From CAIWHR01 sp963734055 (GTDB lineage Bacteria > Pseudomonadota > Gammaproteobacteria > Burkholderiales > Casimicrobiaceae): a DNA stretch of 64,000 nucleotides. The notes below the pieces were generated by a model. The model was given only the letters and a program-made list of their open reading frames with translations, searched no databases and had not been told where the DNA came from. A program made the position numbers and the translations under genes. The stretch is from NCBI GenBank assembly GCA_963734055.1, contig CAVTFQ010000008.1:1-64000 (forward strand), written 5' to 3'. Shown one piece after another: positions 34,127 to 44,000 of the stretch (positions are counted from its first letter, which is position 1; the number at the start of each line of letters is the position of its first letter).

Positions 34127-35164
34127 TCAGCGCGCCGCGCGGATCGCGCGGGCGAGCTCGCTCACGGCGGCGGCGTAGAGACGGCTGCGGTTGTAGCGCG
34201 TCAGCACGTAGAAGTTCTGGCACGCGATCCAGTAGCTCGCGTCCTCCGCGCCGTCCATGTCGCGTTCCTCGAGCAGGAGCACGCCGACCGGCTCGGGCGC
34301 GAGATTCCACGGCGCACCCGCGGGCGCGACGCCATCGGCCGACCACGCGTCGAGCGTGCGACGCTCGCTGATGCCCCCGTCGAGACGGCGCCGGACGGCG
34401 GGCAGGCTGTCCTCGGCGATGGCCGCCGGCAGCAGCACCGGCTGGCCGCGCTGCCAGTCGTGCCGCGCGAGAAAGCTCGCGACGCTGCCGGCGATGTCCG
34501 CGTTGCTGCCCCAGAGATCGATCCTGCCGTCGCCGTCGAAATCCACGGCGAACTCCCGATAGCTGCCGGGCATGAACTGCGGCACGCCCAGCGCGCCCGC
34601 AAACGAGCCGCGCGGAGCGTCCGCCGCGATGCGCTGCTCCCGCACGAGCAGCATGAACTGCCGGAGCTCGCCGCGGAAGAAGTCGGCGCGGCGCGGATAA
34701 TCGAAGGCGAGGGTCGCCAGCGCGTCGAGCGCGCGGTGCGAGCCGGTGTTGCGTCCGTAGTACGACTCGACGCCGACAATTGCGACGACGATCTCCGGGG
34801 GAACGCCGTAGCGTTCCTCGGCCCGCGCGAGCGCGTCCGAGTTCGCGTTCCACCACGCCACGCCGCCCGCCACACGCGCAGGGGACAGAAACGGGGGCGC
34901 GTACTCGAACCACTTCGGCGGCTCGAGCAGCGGTCGCTGCATCGCCTCGACGATCTTCGGCTGGAAGCGGGCCTGCGCGAACGCGCGGCGAAGCGCCGCC
35001 CGGTCGTAACCGTCCGCGGCGACCATCTCTTCGATGAACGCGCGCACGTCGCTGCGCTCCGCATAGCCGGGGAGGGACTTGCGCTTCGCTGCCGCGTCGA
35101 TCGGCGGCGCCAGGGCGAGCGCGGTGCACGCAAGGATCAGGGACAGACGGACGAAGCGACGCAT
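34127..35164 (-). CDS. mltB: Membrane-bound lytic murein transglycosylase B
   Basis: A 345-aa peptidoglycan lytic transglycosylase of family GH103. A signal peptide (RLSLILACTALALAPPIDAA) lacks a lipobox cysteine at the cleavage site, so this copy may be periplasmic instead of a lipoprotein. The catalytic Glu is in VGVESYYGRNTG (Glu133). ALGVPQFMPGSYREFAVDFD and GRIDLWGSNADIAGSVASFL are family blocks. It is divergent from pyrD, with a shared gap under 90 bp. Confidence 0.93.
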   Translation of the reverse strand: MRRFVRLSLILACTALALAPPIDAAAKRKSLPGYAERSDVRAFIEEMVAADGYDRAALRRAFAQARFQPKIVEAMQRPLLEPPKWFEYAPPFLSPARVAGGVAWWNANSDALARAEERYGVPPEIVVAIVGVESYYGRNTGSHRALDALATLAFDYPRRADFFRGELRQFMLLVREQRIAADAPRGSFAGALGVPQFMPGSYREFAVDFDGDGRIDLWGSNADIAGSVASFLARHDWQRGQPVLLPAAIAEDSLPAVRRRLDGGISERRTLDAWSADGVAPAGAPWNLAPEPVGVLLLEERDMDGAEDASYWIACQNFYVLTRYNRSRLYAAAVSELARAIRAAR

Positions 35165-35190
35165 CGGAGCGCAGAGCAAGACGGCGCGAA

Positions 35191-35199
35191 TGGTATCAT
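35191..35199 (+). promoter_or_regulatory. Extended -10 promoter for pyrD
   Basis: TGGTATCAT is an extended -10 (TGn before TATCAT at 35194-35199) in the short mltB-pyrD gap. Transcription would begin about 35206, just before the GAAGGGAAG sequence. Confidence 0.45.
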
Positions 35200-35250
35200 C
35201 GCATGCGAAGGGAAGAATGCGCGATGCGGGCGCTCCCCGCGCCCACGACG

Positions 35251-36267
35251 ATGTATCCGCTGCTCCGCCCGCTCTTGTTCGCGCTCGATCCCGAGACCGC
35301 GCACGATCTCACGTTCGCGGGGCTCGACGCCGCGGCCCGCTTCGGGCTCGCCCGCACCTTCGCCCCCGAAGTTCCCGCGTCGCCGGTGACCGCGATGGGG
35401 CTCTCGTTTCCGAATCGCGTGGGGCTCGCCGCGGGACTCGACAAGAATGCCGCGCACGTCGACGCGCTGGCCGCACTCGGCTTTGGCTTCCTCGAATGCG
35501 GCACCGTCACGCCGCGCGCGCAGCCGGGCAATCCGAGGCCCCGGCTCTTCCGGCTGCCCGAGGCCGAGGCGCTGATCAACCGGATGGGCTTCAACAACGA
35601 CGGCGTCGAGCGCTTCGTCGAGAACCTCGAGCGGGCGTCGTGGACCGGCATTCTGGGGCTCAACATCGGCAAGAACTTCGACACGCCGAACGCGCGCGCC
35701 GTCGACGACTACGTGTCCTGCCTGCGGTCAGTCCACGCGCGCGCGTCGTACGTCACCGTCAACGTGAGCTCGCCGAACACCAAGGGCTTGCGCGAGCTGC
35801 AGACCGATGACACGCTCGCCCCGCTCCTGTCCGCCCTCAAGGTCGAGCAGGCGCGGCTCGCCGACGCCCAAGGCAAGTACACGCCGCTCGCGGTCAAGAT
35901 CGCACCGGACCTCGCTCCGGCGGCCGTGACGGGGATCGCGAGGCTGCTCGTGCGCCACAAGGTCGACGGCGTCGTGGCGACCAACACCACCGTCGCCCGC
36001 GACAAGGTCGAGGGCCTCCGCCACGGCGACGAGGCGGGCGGCCTTTCGGGCGGTCCGTTGCGAGAGCGGGCGACAGAGGTGATCCGCACGCTCGCGAAAG
36101 CGCTGGACGGCGCGCTGCCGATCATCGGCGTCGGCGGCATCCTGTCCGGCGCCGACGCGAAAGAGAAGATCGACGCCGGGGCGACGCTCGTGCAGCTCTA
36201 CACCGGACTCATCTACCGTGGTCCGGGGCTCGTCGCCGAGTGCGCGCGGGCACTGGCCGAAGCGTGA
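35251..36267 (+). CDS. pyrD: Dihydroorotate dehydrogenase (quinone)
   Basis: A 338-aa class 2 enzyme oxidising dihydroorotate to orotate in pyrimidine synthesis, passing electrons to membrane quinones. Blocks: GLAAGLDKNAAHVDAL, GFLECGTVTPRAQPGNPRPR, NRMGFNNDG, the catalytic Ser region TVNVSSPNTKGLR, KIAPDL, ATNTT and GVGGILSGADA. The start at 35251 matches the family N-terminus (MYPLLRPLLFALDPE). An ATG at 35224 has the better ribosome-binding site (GAAGGGAAG) and would add nine residues, so the true start is uncertain. Confidence 0.96.
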   Translation: MYPLLRPLLFALDPETAHDLTFAGLDAAARFGLARTFAPEVPASPVTAMGLSFPNRVGLAAGLDKNAAHVDALAALGFGFLECGTVTPRAQPGNPRPRLFRLPEAEALINRMGFNNDGVERFVENLERASWTGILGLNIGKNFDTPNARAVDDYVSCLRSVHARASYVTVNVSSPNTKGLRELQTDDTLAPLLSALKVEQARLADAQGKYTPLAVKIAPDLAPAAVTGIARLLVRHKVDGVVATNTTVARDKVEGLRHGDEAGGLSGGPLRERATEVIRTLAKALDGALPIIGVGGILSGADAKEKIDAGATLVQLYTGLIYRGPGLVAECARALAEA

Positions 36268-36273
36268 CGAACC

Positions 36274-36296
36274 AAAGTAGGGTCAGACCCTACTTT
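36274..36296. repeat. GGGTCAGACCC palindrome, copy 3
   Basis: Identical over 23 bp to copy 1 at 26971. It begins seven bases after the pyrD stop, in the convergent gap with the MaoC gene. Confidence 0.88.
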
Positions 36297-36301
36297 TGAA
36301 G

Positions 36302-36322
36302 AAATAGGGTCTGACCCTATTT
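36302..36322. repeat. GGGTCTGACCC palindrome, copy 4
   Basis: AAATAGGGTC and its complement around a central T, 10-bp arms. It starts five bases after copy 3 and contains the TAG stop codon of the MaoC gene. Confidence 0.88.
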
Positions 36323-36775
36323 ATTTGCCGCTACGAGCATCTTCGCGTCGGCTTCCGCGACGACCTCGCCGCGCTGGTTGCGGCAGGCGCCGGCCAGCGT
36401 GACGATGCCGCCGCCGTGGTGCGGCTTGGGGTCCCGGCCGGTGACGGTCCACGTCGTCGTCAGCGTATCGCCGGCGCGGACCGGCGCCTTGAACCGCGCC
36501 GCGTGCTCGAGGTAGGCGATCGCGGTCCCGTGGAAGTGCATGCCGACCGGCGCGCCCATCATCGCGCTCGTGATCATTCCATGCAGGATCCGCGTGCCGA
36601 AGCGCGTTCCCTTCGCGTATTCGTCGTCGACGTGATGCGGATTGAAGTCGCCGATGAGCCCGGCGCCGAGCACGAGGTGCGTCTCGGTGATCGTGATCGA
36701 ACGGCTGAAGGTGTCGCCGATCGCCACCTCGTCGTACGACGCCCCGCTCGCGTCCATGCCCAGCCCCGGCTTCAC
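36317..36775 (-). CDS. MaoC-like hydratase, second copy
   Basis: A 152-aa hot-dog dehydratase with active-site residues in IGDFNPHHVDDEYA and the downstream RILHGMITSAMMG. It differs clearly from the MaoC protein at 13.7-14.1 kb. The start is a GTG at 36775 with GGAGG seven bases upstream; it overlaps the EI24 stop as GTGA. The next ATG (36757) has no such site. The stop codon lies inside a dispersed palindrome, so the final residues (AANK) derive from the repeat. Substrate unknown. Confidence 0.87.
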   Translation of the reverse strand: MKPGLGMDASGASYDEVAIGDTFSRSITITETHLVLGAGLIGDFNPHHVDDEYAKGTRFGTRILHGMITSAMMGAPVGMHFHGTAIAYLEHAARFKAPVRAGDTLTTTWTVTGRDPKPHHGGGIVTLAGACRNQRGEVVAEADAKMLVAANK

Positions 36776-37506
36776 CGCGCATCCTCCGTTGCCCGCCCGC
36801 GGCGCAGCGCGTCGAGCTCGGCCAGGCACAGGCACGTGAACGCAACACCCGCGTAGAGCGGCGCGACGAGGTTCACGATCGGAACGAGCGTCAGCGGAGC
36901 CAGCACGAGCCCGAGCGCAAACAGGCGCCCGCGCGCCGCACGAAAGATGACTTCGCGCTCGTCCACGCTCGCGTGCTCGGCGAGCGCATCGTAGCGGAAG
37001 AGGCGCTGGTTGAGCCAGGCGCCGGCCGCGAGCGAGGCCGGCACGCCGACCAGCGGAAAGAGCAGCAGCGGCAGCACCGCAAGCCCCATCGGTATCCACA
37101 ATGCCACGGCGACGAGTGCGTTCAGGACTCCGCCGGCGACCGTGCCGCCGCGCTTGTACTCGAGCGTCGGATAATGTCTGTCCGCCACGACGCGCACGAA
37201 CACGGAACCCGCCAGCACCGAGATCGCGGCGAGCGCGAGCGCGCCGGCGACGAGCGTGATCAGCACGAACGCGAGGATGGCGCCGCCGGCGGTGGCGAAC
37301 ACGCCGGGGTCCGCGGCGAGACCGAGCGCGGCAAGCGCGTGGGCGATGCCCGCGGCGAGAGCGTGCGTGAGCGGCGCCCCGAACGCGATCGCCGCGACCA
37401 GCCACAACACGATCGCGCCGAAGAGCGGCAGCGCAACCAGCAGCAGCACGCGCCGCTCGAACGCCAGGGGGATCGCGCGAACGAGCGCGCGGACGACTTC
37501 GCTCAT
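36772..37506 (-). CDS. EI24/CysZ-like membrane protein
   Basis: A 244-aa integral membrane protein with at least four long hydrophobic segments (VLLLVALPLFGAIVLWLVAA, ILAFVLITLVAGALALAAIS, PMGLAVLPLLLFPLVGVPAS, VLAPLTLVPIVNLVAPLYAG). The pattern and the Arg-rich RLFRYDALAEHASVDER segment fit EI24-domain proteins, whose best-known bacterial relative is the sulfate permease CysZ. No sulfur gene is adjacent, so transport of sulfate is only a possibility. It overlaps both neighbours by four bases (ATGA upstream, GTGA downstream). Confidence 0.85.
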   Translation of the reverse strand: MSEVVRALVRAIPLAFERRVLLLVALPLFGAIVLWLVAAIAFGAPLTHALAAGIAHALAALGLAADPGVFATAGGAILAFVLITLVAGALALAAISVLAGSVFVRVVADRHYPTLEYKRGGTVAGGVLNALVAVALWIPMGLAVLPLLLFPLVGVPASLAAGAWLNQRLFRYDALAEHASVDEREVIFRAARGRLFALGLVLAPLTLVPIVNLVAPLYAGVAFTCLCLAELDALRRGRATEDAR

Positions 37507-38282
37507 CGGCCTCTTCCGTCGTCGGCGCCGTCGCCGAGCGGCTCCCAGCGGAACCCGCCCGCCTCGACGCCGGCGACGAGATGCGCGAGCGCGGCGTCGA
37601 CCTGCCCGGGATCGCCGCGGACGCCGAGCTCGATGCGCCGGCTTCCGTCCGCCGTGAACGACGGCAGGCTGAACAGCCGAAGGCCCGGAAAGCGCGCCAC
37701 GTTCTCGTCCATCACCGGGAGGAGCTGGCTCTCCCCCGCGCCGTGCACGACGATCGCGCGCTCGGCGGACGGCGCCGCGGCAAGCTCCGCATAGTGCGTG
37801 GCCAGCACCCAGTCGAGCATCGGCCACGCCATCTGCGGAAAGCCGGGAAAGAAGTGGTGATCGCGGATCGAGAACGACGCGATCCGGTTCACGGGATTCG
37901 GGATGATCGCGGCGCCTTCGGGAAATTCGGCCATCAGCACGCGATGCGGCCACGCCTCGGCGCCGAACCGGGCCTCGATCTCGGCGAGCGCGTCGGGATG
38001 CCGGGCGAGCGGCACGCCGAGCGCCGCCGCCGCCGCCTGCCGGGTGTGGTCGTCGGGCGTCGCGCCGACGCCGCCGAACGCGAACACGACGTCGCCGCGG
38101 TCGAAGGACTCGCGCAGCACCGCGGTGAGCCGCGCACGGTCGTCGCCCTCGTAGCGCGCCCACGCGAGCGCGAGCCCGCGCGCGGCAAGCGTCGCGATGA
38201 CGTGCGCGAGGTGGCGGTCGGCGCGCTTGCCGGAGAGGATCTCGTCGCCGATGATCAGCGCGCCGAGCGCGGGAATTGCCAC
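37503..38282 (-). CDS. Molybdopterin-binding domain protein (CinA-like)
   Basis: A 259-aa protein with an N-terminal MoCF/MoaB-like domain: GALIIGDEILSGKRADRH, FAFGGVGATPDDHTRQAAA and VNRIASFSIRD. This is the CinA N-terminal type without the C-terminal PncC deamidase domain. CinA relatives hydrolyse ADP-ribose or NMN, but the role of stand-alone domains is not established. A GTG at 38282 is the start, 17 bp after DUF1631; the weak ribosome-binding region suggests coupling to that gene. Confidence 0.85.
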   Translation of the reverse strand: MAIPALGALIIGDEILSGKRADRHLAHVIATLAARGLALAWARYEGDDRARLTAVLRESFDRGDVVFAFGGVGATPDDHTRQAAAAALGVPLARHPDALAEIEARFGAEAWPHRVLMAEFPEGAAIIPNPVNRIASFSIRDHHFFPGFPQMAWPMLDWVLATHYAELAAAPSAERAIVVHGAGESQLLPVMDENVARFPGLRLFSLPSFTADGSRRIELGVRGDPGQVDAALAHLVAGVEAGGFRWEPLGDGADDGRGR

Positions 38283-38299
38283 GTCGACGGCAAGGAACG

Positions 38300-40774
38300 T
38301 CAGTCCGCGGCGACCTGCGCCGGAAACTGGTCGTCGATCTGCTGCATCATCGACCCGAAGGCGCGGTCGATCAGCGGCTCGGCCTCGACCAGGCGCGCGC
38401 GATCGGAGCGGAAGCGTTCGGCGAGGTCCTCGGCGGTCATCGACAGCGCCTTCTGACCCTGGCGGTTCGTGAACAGGTACGTGCCGCGCAACGGACTGAT
38501 CCACGCGAGCTTCGCGAACGCGAGCTGGCCGTTCTCGTCCTCGAACTCGATCCACATCCCCCGCTCGAGGCTCTGCGCGATCTCGAGAAACTGATCCTCG
38601 ATCACCTCGACTACGGGCTCCGGCGGCGCCGGCGCCGCCTGCTCCATCGCCGCGGCGAGCAGCTCGGCCTTCGCGGCGGCGACCTCGTCGCCGGCGGCCT
38701 TCGCGATCACCGCCTCGGCCTTTGCCTGCTCCGCGACTGCGACCGTCGGCAGCGCCACCGCGGCCAGCGCGGGCTTCACCGCGGCGGCGTGCGCCTCGAC
38801 CAGGTTTGTCATGAACCGCTCGCGGTCCTCCGGCGGCCACGGCACGTCGTGCATGCCGGCCGACATCCGCTTGAGGAGCGAGGGCAGGAGCGCGACCAGG
38901 TGGCGGCGGTCCTCGTTCGTCTTCTTCGGCTGCACGCTCCAGACGAGGTCCTCGAGCGTCGCGACCGCCTGCGACCACGGCTCGCTTTCCTCGCCATGCT
39001 GAAGGTAGACCCGCTCGAGGGCCGCGAGCCACTGCGTGCGGAGGAACGATGCGAGAAAGTTGGGGATCGGGTACTGCTCGACGCGCCGCTCGACCTCCGC
39101 CTTGGCGACGCCGGCGGCGATCGTCCGCCGGTCGCTCTGGTTGATCTCCTCGGCCGTCGACTGGATGTTGGCCTCGGCGGCCTTCTCCTCCTCGGCGAGG
39201 AAAGTCTCGAGATTCTCACGCAGCTCGTCGAAGATCCCGAGGTTGTCGGTGAATTCGTCCAGGATCTTGTGGACGATCTCGTCGATCTTGCGGTAGAGGG
39301 GGTCCTCCTGGCCCATGGCCGTCGACCAGCCGAGCCCGGCCTGCGCGAGCGCGTTGACGAGCAGACGCGACGGGTGCGACTTCTTCGCGAAGAAGGCGCC
39401 GTCGAGCATCGCCGCCTTGAGCACGGGGATCTGCAGCCGCGCGAGCAGCGCCTTGATGCCGTCGGGGAGGTCGCGGGTCTCGAAGACGAAGTCGAACAGC
39501 ATCGCGACCAGCTCGATCGTCATCGACTCGAGCTGGTTCGCCTTCTTGCCGAGCGGCGACTCCTGAAGGTCGCGCAGCACGTTGTGCGTGCCTTGCGGGA
39601 TCCCCGAGAACTGGACGAACGTGCCGCCGCCGAGGTCGAACCCCGTCTCGCCCGCCTGGAGCCGGGCGAGCCCCTCGCCCAGGGCCGGCGTCGCGATGAT
39701 CGGCGCGCCCGGGATGTACCCCGACGGCGTCGGCGGCAAGGGCCCCGACGGGATGTAGCGCATGCCGCTCGTTCCGGCCCCGCCCATGTCGATCGACGGG
39801 AAGTCCGCGGCACCGCCAGCGCCGTCGAGGAAGCCCGGCGCCGGGCCCGGCGTACTGCCCATGTCCGCGTACCCGGGTGCCGGCATGCCGAAGCCCCCCG
39901 GCGGCATCTCCGGCGCCCCGCCCATCGGGGGGAACGACGGCCGCGCCGGGATCGACTGTCCCGCGAACATCCGCCGGAAGAGCGCCATCACGTCGGCCTC
40001 GGCCGGCGGATGCTCGTGCGGCATCCCCGGCATCGGCGGAGCGGACGGAGGCTGCGGCCCCCCGCGCGTGCGGTCCGCGGGACTGCCGCGATTGATGACG
40101 GACGACCTGCCGGCGGGAATGATGCGGAGTCCGGCCAGGTGCTTGTTCAGGTCCGAGTAGATGCCGTTGATGTCGCCGAGCGGACTCTGGTTCAGCTCCT
40201 TCAGCACCGCGGCCTTCATCCGGTCCTCGGACTTGACGGTCTTGAGCGCTTCGGCGAACGACGCCACGATCGTCGCCGGCGCGAGCGGGTTCTGGATCGT
40301 TTCGAGGTCGGGCCGCCCGAGCAGGTGCCCGATCGCGCGATTGAGCGTCTGCAACTCGTCGTAGCAGCTGTTCTCGATCACGCGGGTGATGTTGCCGAGG
40401 ATGACCGATTCGTCCATCACCGACGTGTCGACGAGCGTCAGGTTGTCCGCTTCGGCCTTCGAGAAATCCGCCTTCGCGGCCTCCTTGCCGGCGATGGTGT
40501 CGTTGACGTGGGTCCGCAGCCGCCGCTCGAACTCGCTCAGGAGCTTGGGCCGCTCCGCCTTGAGCTCGAGGCGCGCGTCGAGCAGCATCTGCTGTTCGTC
40601 GCGGACGTCCGTGCGGCTCGCCCGCTCCATCAGCATGTCGCCGACCTTGTCGAGCAGCGTCGTGAACGTGAGCAGCAGGCGATGAATCGCGAGATCCCGG
40701 CAGTCGGCCAGGATCTTCGACATTTCGCGCGACACCGGCCGGCGGGCGGCCGTTGATGGGGTCGGTGCGTTCAT
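38300..40774 (-). CDS. DUF1631 family protein
   Basis: A protein of about 824 aa belonging to DUF1631, large cytoplasmic proteins of beta- and gammaproteobacteria. It has no membrane segment. An N-terminal helical region (about 1-220), a Pro/Gly/Met-rich linker (about 230-370, PPMPGMPHEH, MPPGGFGMPAPG) and a helical core (FFAKKSHPSRLLVNALAQAG, the family hallmark) are followed by a C-terminal RGMWIEFEDENGQLAFAKLAW beta region resembling a PilZ-type barrel. A link to cyclic di-GMP is therefore possible but inferred. ATG 40774 is preferred; an upstream GTG at 40810 is an alternative. Confidence 0.85.
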   Translation of the reverse strand: MNAPTPSTAARRPVSREMSKILADCRDLAIHRLLLTFTTLLDKVGDMLMERASRTDVRDEQQMLLDARLELKAERPKLLSEFERRLRTHVNDTIAGKEAAKADFSKAEADNLTLVDTSVMDESVILGNITRVIENSCYDELQTLNRAIGHLLGRPDLETIQNPLAPATIVASFAEALKTVKSEDRMKAAVLKELNQSPLGDINGIYSDLNKHLAGLRIIPAGRSSVINRGSPADRTRGGPQPPSAPPMPGMPHEHPPAEADVMALFRRMFAGQSIPARPSFPPMGGAPEMPPGGFGMPAPGYADMGSTPGPAPGFLDGAGGAADFPSIDMGGAGTSGMRYIPSGPLPPTPSGYIPGAPIIATPALGEGLARLQAGETGFDLGGGTFVQFSGIPQGTHNVLRDLQESPLGKKANQLESMTIELVAMLFDFVFETRDLPDGIKALLARLQIPVLKAAMLDGAFFAKKSHPSRLLVNALAQAGLGWSTAMGQEDPLYRKIDEIVHKILDEFTDNLGIFDELRENLETFLAEEEKAAEANIQSTAEEINQSDRRTIAAGVAKAEVERRVEQYPIPNFLASFLRTQWLAALERVYLQHGEESEPWSQAVATLEDLVWSVQPKKTNEDRRHLVALLPSLLKRMSAGMHDVPWPPEDRERFMTNLVEAHAAAVKPALAAVALPTVAVAEQAKAEAVIAKAAGDEVAAAKAELLAAAMEQAAPAPPEPVVEVIEDQFLEIAQSLERGMWIEFEDENGQLAFAKLAWISPLRGTYLFTNRQGQKALSMTAEDLAERFRSDRARLVEAEPLIDRAFGSMMQQIDDQFPAQVAAD

Positions 40775-40878
40775 CCTCTCGCGGCCGCAACGGGCCTGTG
40801 GCTCCGGCACTCCTTGCGGATGATTTCGGCCGAAACCGGGCCAATCCTCGAAATTTCCGGACGAAACTCCGCTAAGTT

Positions 40879-40908
40879 ACTGTAGCACGGGCCTATTCGG
40901 GTTGCCAA
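40879..40908 (-). promoter_or_regulatory. Sigma-70 promoter for DUF1631 operon
   Basis: TTGGCA (40903-40908) and TACAGT (40879-40884) on the minus strand with an 18-base spacer, in an AT-richer patch. This would drive DUF1631 and the coupled molybdopterin, EI24 and MaoC genes. Confidence 0.6.
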
Positions 40909-40980
40909 ACCGACGGGATCGCGGCGGCCCCCTCGCGGCCGGGATAAATCGTCGCGCCGAGCTGTCGGCCGCGCGGCGGC

Positions 40981-41043
40981 TCGCGATTGTTCGCTCCCCC
41001 TTGGCGCTTCGCGCCGGGGCCCCGGCTCACCGCTCGCGCCGCT
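40981..41043 (-). repeat. Post-stop hairpin repeat, copy 3
   Basis: Starts immediately after the hrpA stop. On the minus strand it opens with AGCGGCGCGAGCGG, then GAGCCGGGG, a hairpin CCCCGGCGC-GAA-GCGCC-AA-GGGG, and ends GCGAACAATCGCG. The same order of blocks occurs after the substrate-binding protein gene at 46670, with different stem bases but pairing retained. Confidence 0.75.
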
Positions 41044-44000
41044 TCACCGGTCGAGGTCGGCCCAGGCCCTTTCCACCCGCTTGTAGGATACCGGCATCGG
41101 GGTCCTGAGCTCCTGCGCGAACAGCGACACCGAAAGCTCCTCGAGAAGCCAGCGGAAGGCCTCGAAGCCCGGTTGGCGCCTCGGCCCGGGCGGCTCCCGG
41201 CCGACCCGCTCGTCGTAGCGCCGCCACCACAGCGCGAGCGTCTCCGCGTGCCGCGCGTCGCGGGCCGGGTCCTCCTTCGCCTTCGCGAGGCGCCGCTCGA
41301 GCGCCTTCAGATAGCGCGGGAGGTGGCCGAGCTGCGCCCACGGCGTCGCATGGAAGAACCCGGGGTGGACGAGCGCGTCGCGGCGCGCGCGGACGAAGCT
41401 CGCGAGTCGCGCCTGCGCGGGCGGCAGCCCCGCGATCCGCGACGTCAGCGCCTGATGGGCCGTCGCGATGTCGGCGAGGAGGCGGAACGCGCCCTCGGCG
41501 ACGGCGGGAAGCCGCGTCCGCGCGCGCTTCACCTGCTCGGCGAACGCGGCCTCCGAGCGCGGCAGCGGATCGTCGCCGACGAACGCGCGGTCGCGCACCG
41601 CCGCGAGGACGTCGGCCTGGAGCGCCTCGGTCGGGATCGTCGTCCGCAGTGCAAGGGCGGCCTGCGCGAACCCGGGCCCGCCCTTCTCGTAGCGCTTCTG
41701 CGCGTCGGCGAGCACGAAGCCGATCAGTCGGACCACGCCCGCGCGCGTCGACGCGTCGGCCGCGTCTCGCGTGTCGAAGAGCGCGACCGACACCGAATCG
41801 CCGTCGTCGACGAGCGCCGGATAACCGGTGATCCGCTGCCCGCCGCGCTCGCGCGTCAGCGTCTCCGGCAGGTCGCCCAGCTCCCACCGCCGCAGGCCCC
41901 GCCGCTCGATGCCCGGTCCCGCCTGCGCGAACGAGAGCTGCGCGGCGTCGCCGAGCCTCGCGCGGAGTTGGCCGAGATCGCGCCCGCTCGCGAGCTCGCG
42001 GCGGTCCGCGTCGACGACGCGCACGTTGACGACCAGATGCGACGGGAGGTCGGCTCCCTCCCAGACGTCGGCCGGCACCGTATCGCGCAAGCGGGATGCG
42101 AGCCAGCCGCGTAGGGCGTCCGGCAGCGGCGCCGCGTCCGGCGCCACGGCCTCGAGGAACGCCGTCACCGTCTCGGGCAGCGGCATCAGGCGCGCGCGGA
42201 GGCCCTTCGGCAGCGCCTTGAGGAGGTGCGTCACCTTCTCGCGGATCATGCCGGGAACGAGCCACGTGAGGCGTGCCGCGTCGATCTGGTTCAGAAGCGC
42301 GAGCGGCACCGTCAGCGTGAGCCCGTCCTCGGGGTGGCCGGGCGCGAAGCGGTACCTGATCGGCAGCGTCGTGCCTGCCATCGCGACCGATTCGGGATAG
42401 AGCGCTTCGGTCACGTGGAGGGCCGCGTGGCGCATCAGGAACTCGCGCGTGAGGTGGAGGACGCGCGGATCCGAGCGCTCGGCCTCCTCGCGCCAGCGGT
42501 CGAACGCGACGAGCGAGTGGATGCTCTCCGGCAGCCGTTCGTCGTAGAAGCGCGCGATCACCGCATCGTCGACCAGCACATCCTGCCGCCGCGCCTTGTG
42601 CTCGAGCGTCGCGACTTCCGCGACCAGCCGGCGGTTGTGCGGGAGGAACGCGCCCCGCGTCGCGAGCGCGCCCGGGACAAGCGCCTCGCGGATGAATACC
42701 GCCCGGGCCGCCGCGGGATCGACGCGCCCGTAGGACACGCGCCGGCGCGGCACGAGCGTGAGCCCGTAGAGCGAGACGCGCTCGCTCGCGACGACCTCGC
42801 CGCGCTCGGCGTCCCAGCACGGCTCGAAGTAGTCGCGCGTCACGCGCTCGCCGGCGACCTTCTCGATCCACTCGGGGTCGACCTGACCCGCGCAGCGCGC
42901 GTAGAGTCGCGAGGTCTGGACGAGCTCGGCCGCGAGCACCCACCGCGGCCCCTTCTTCGCGAGCCCGGAGCCGGGATGCAGGTGAAAGCGCGTCCCGCGC
43001 GCGCCGGCGTAGCCTTCGCCCTCGGTGTCCTTCGTCCCGATGTTGCCGAGCAGCCCGGCGAGGAGCGCCTCGTGGATCGCGCGGTAGCGCGCCGCATCGA
43101 GCTTCGACGAGAGCTTGCGCTCCCACGCCCAGCCCTGCTCCGCGAGCTCGTGCGAGAGCTGCGCGTGGACGTCGCGCCATTCGACGAGCCGCAGGTACGA
43201 CACGAACTGCGCGCGGCATGCCTCGACCAGCCTGCGGTGGGTGAGCCGCTCGGCAAGCCGCGCTTCGAAGAACTCCCAGAGCGCGAGGAACGCGAGGAAA
43301 TCCGAACGCTCGTCGCGAAACAGCCGGTGCGCCTCGTCGGCCGCCTGCTGCTTCGCGAGCGGCCGGTCGCGCGGATCGGGAACCGACAGCGCGCCCGCAA
43401 TCACGAGCACTTCGGCCGTGCAGTGGAGATCGCGGGCGGCGATGATCATCCGGCCGACGCGCGGATCGACCGGCAGCCGGGCGAGCTCGCGACCGAGCGG
43501 GGTCAGCGCACGCGCCAGGTCGACCGCGCCCAGCTCCTGCAGCAGCTGGAACCCGTCGGCGATCGCGCGCGGCGACGGGGACTCGACGAACGGAAACGCG
43601 TCGACCGCGGCGAGGCCGAGCGCGGCCATGCGCAGGATCACCGCGGCGAGCGAGCTCCGCAGGATCTCGGGATCCGTGTACGGCGGCCGGGCGGCGAAGT
43701 CGTCCTCGCCGTAGAGCCGGACGCAGACGCCCTCCGCGACGCGGCCGCAGCGGCCGGCGCGCTGCGTCGCGGCGGCCTGCGAAATCTTCTCGACCTGGAG
43801 CAGCGTCGTCTTGTTGCGCAGCGAGTAGCGCTTGACCCGCGCCAGACCCGAGTCGATCACGTAGCGAATGCCGGGAACGGTAAGCGACGTTTCGGCGACG
43901 TTGGTCGCGAGCACGATCCGGCGTCCGCGCGAGGGCGCGAACACGCGCTGCTGCTCCGGGACCGTGAGTCGCGCGTAGAGCGGCAGGATCTCGAGCGCCG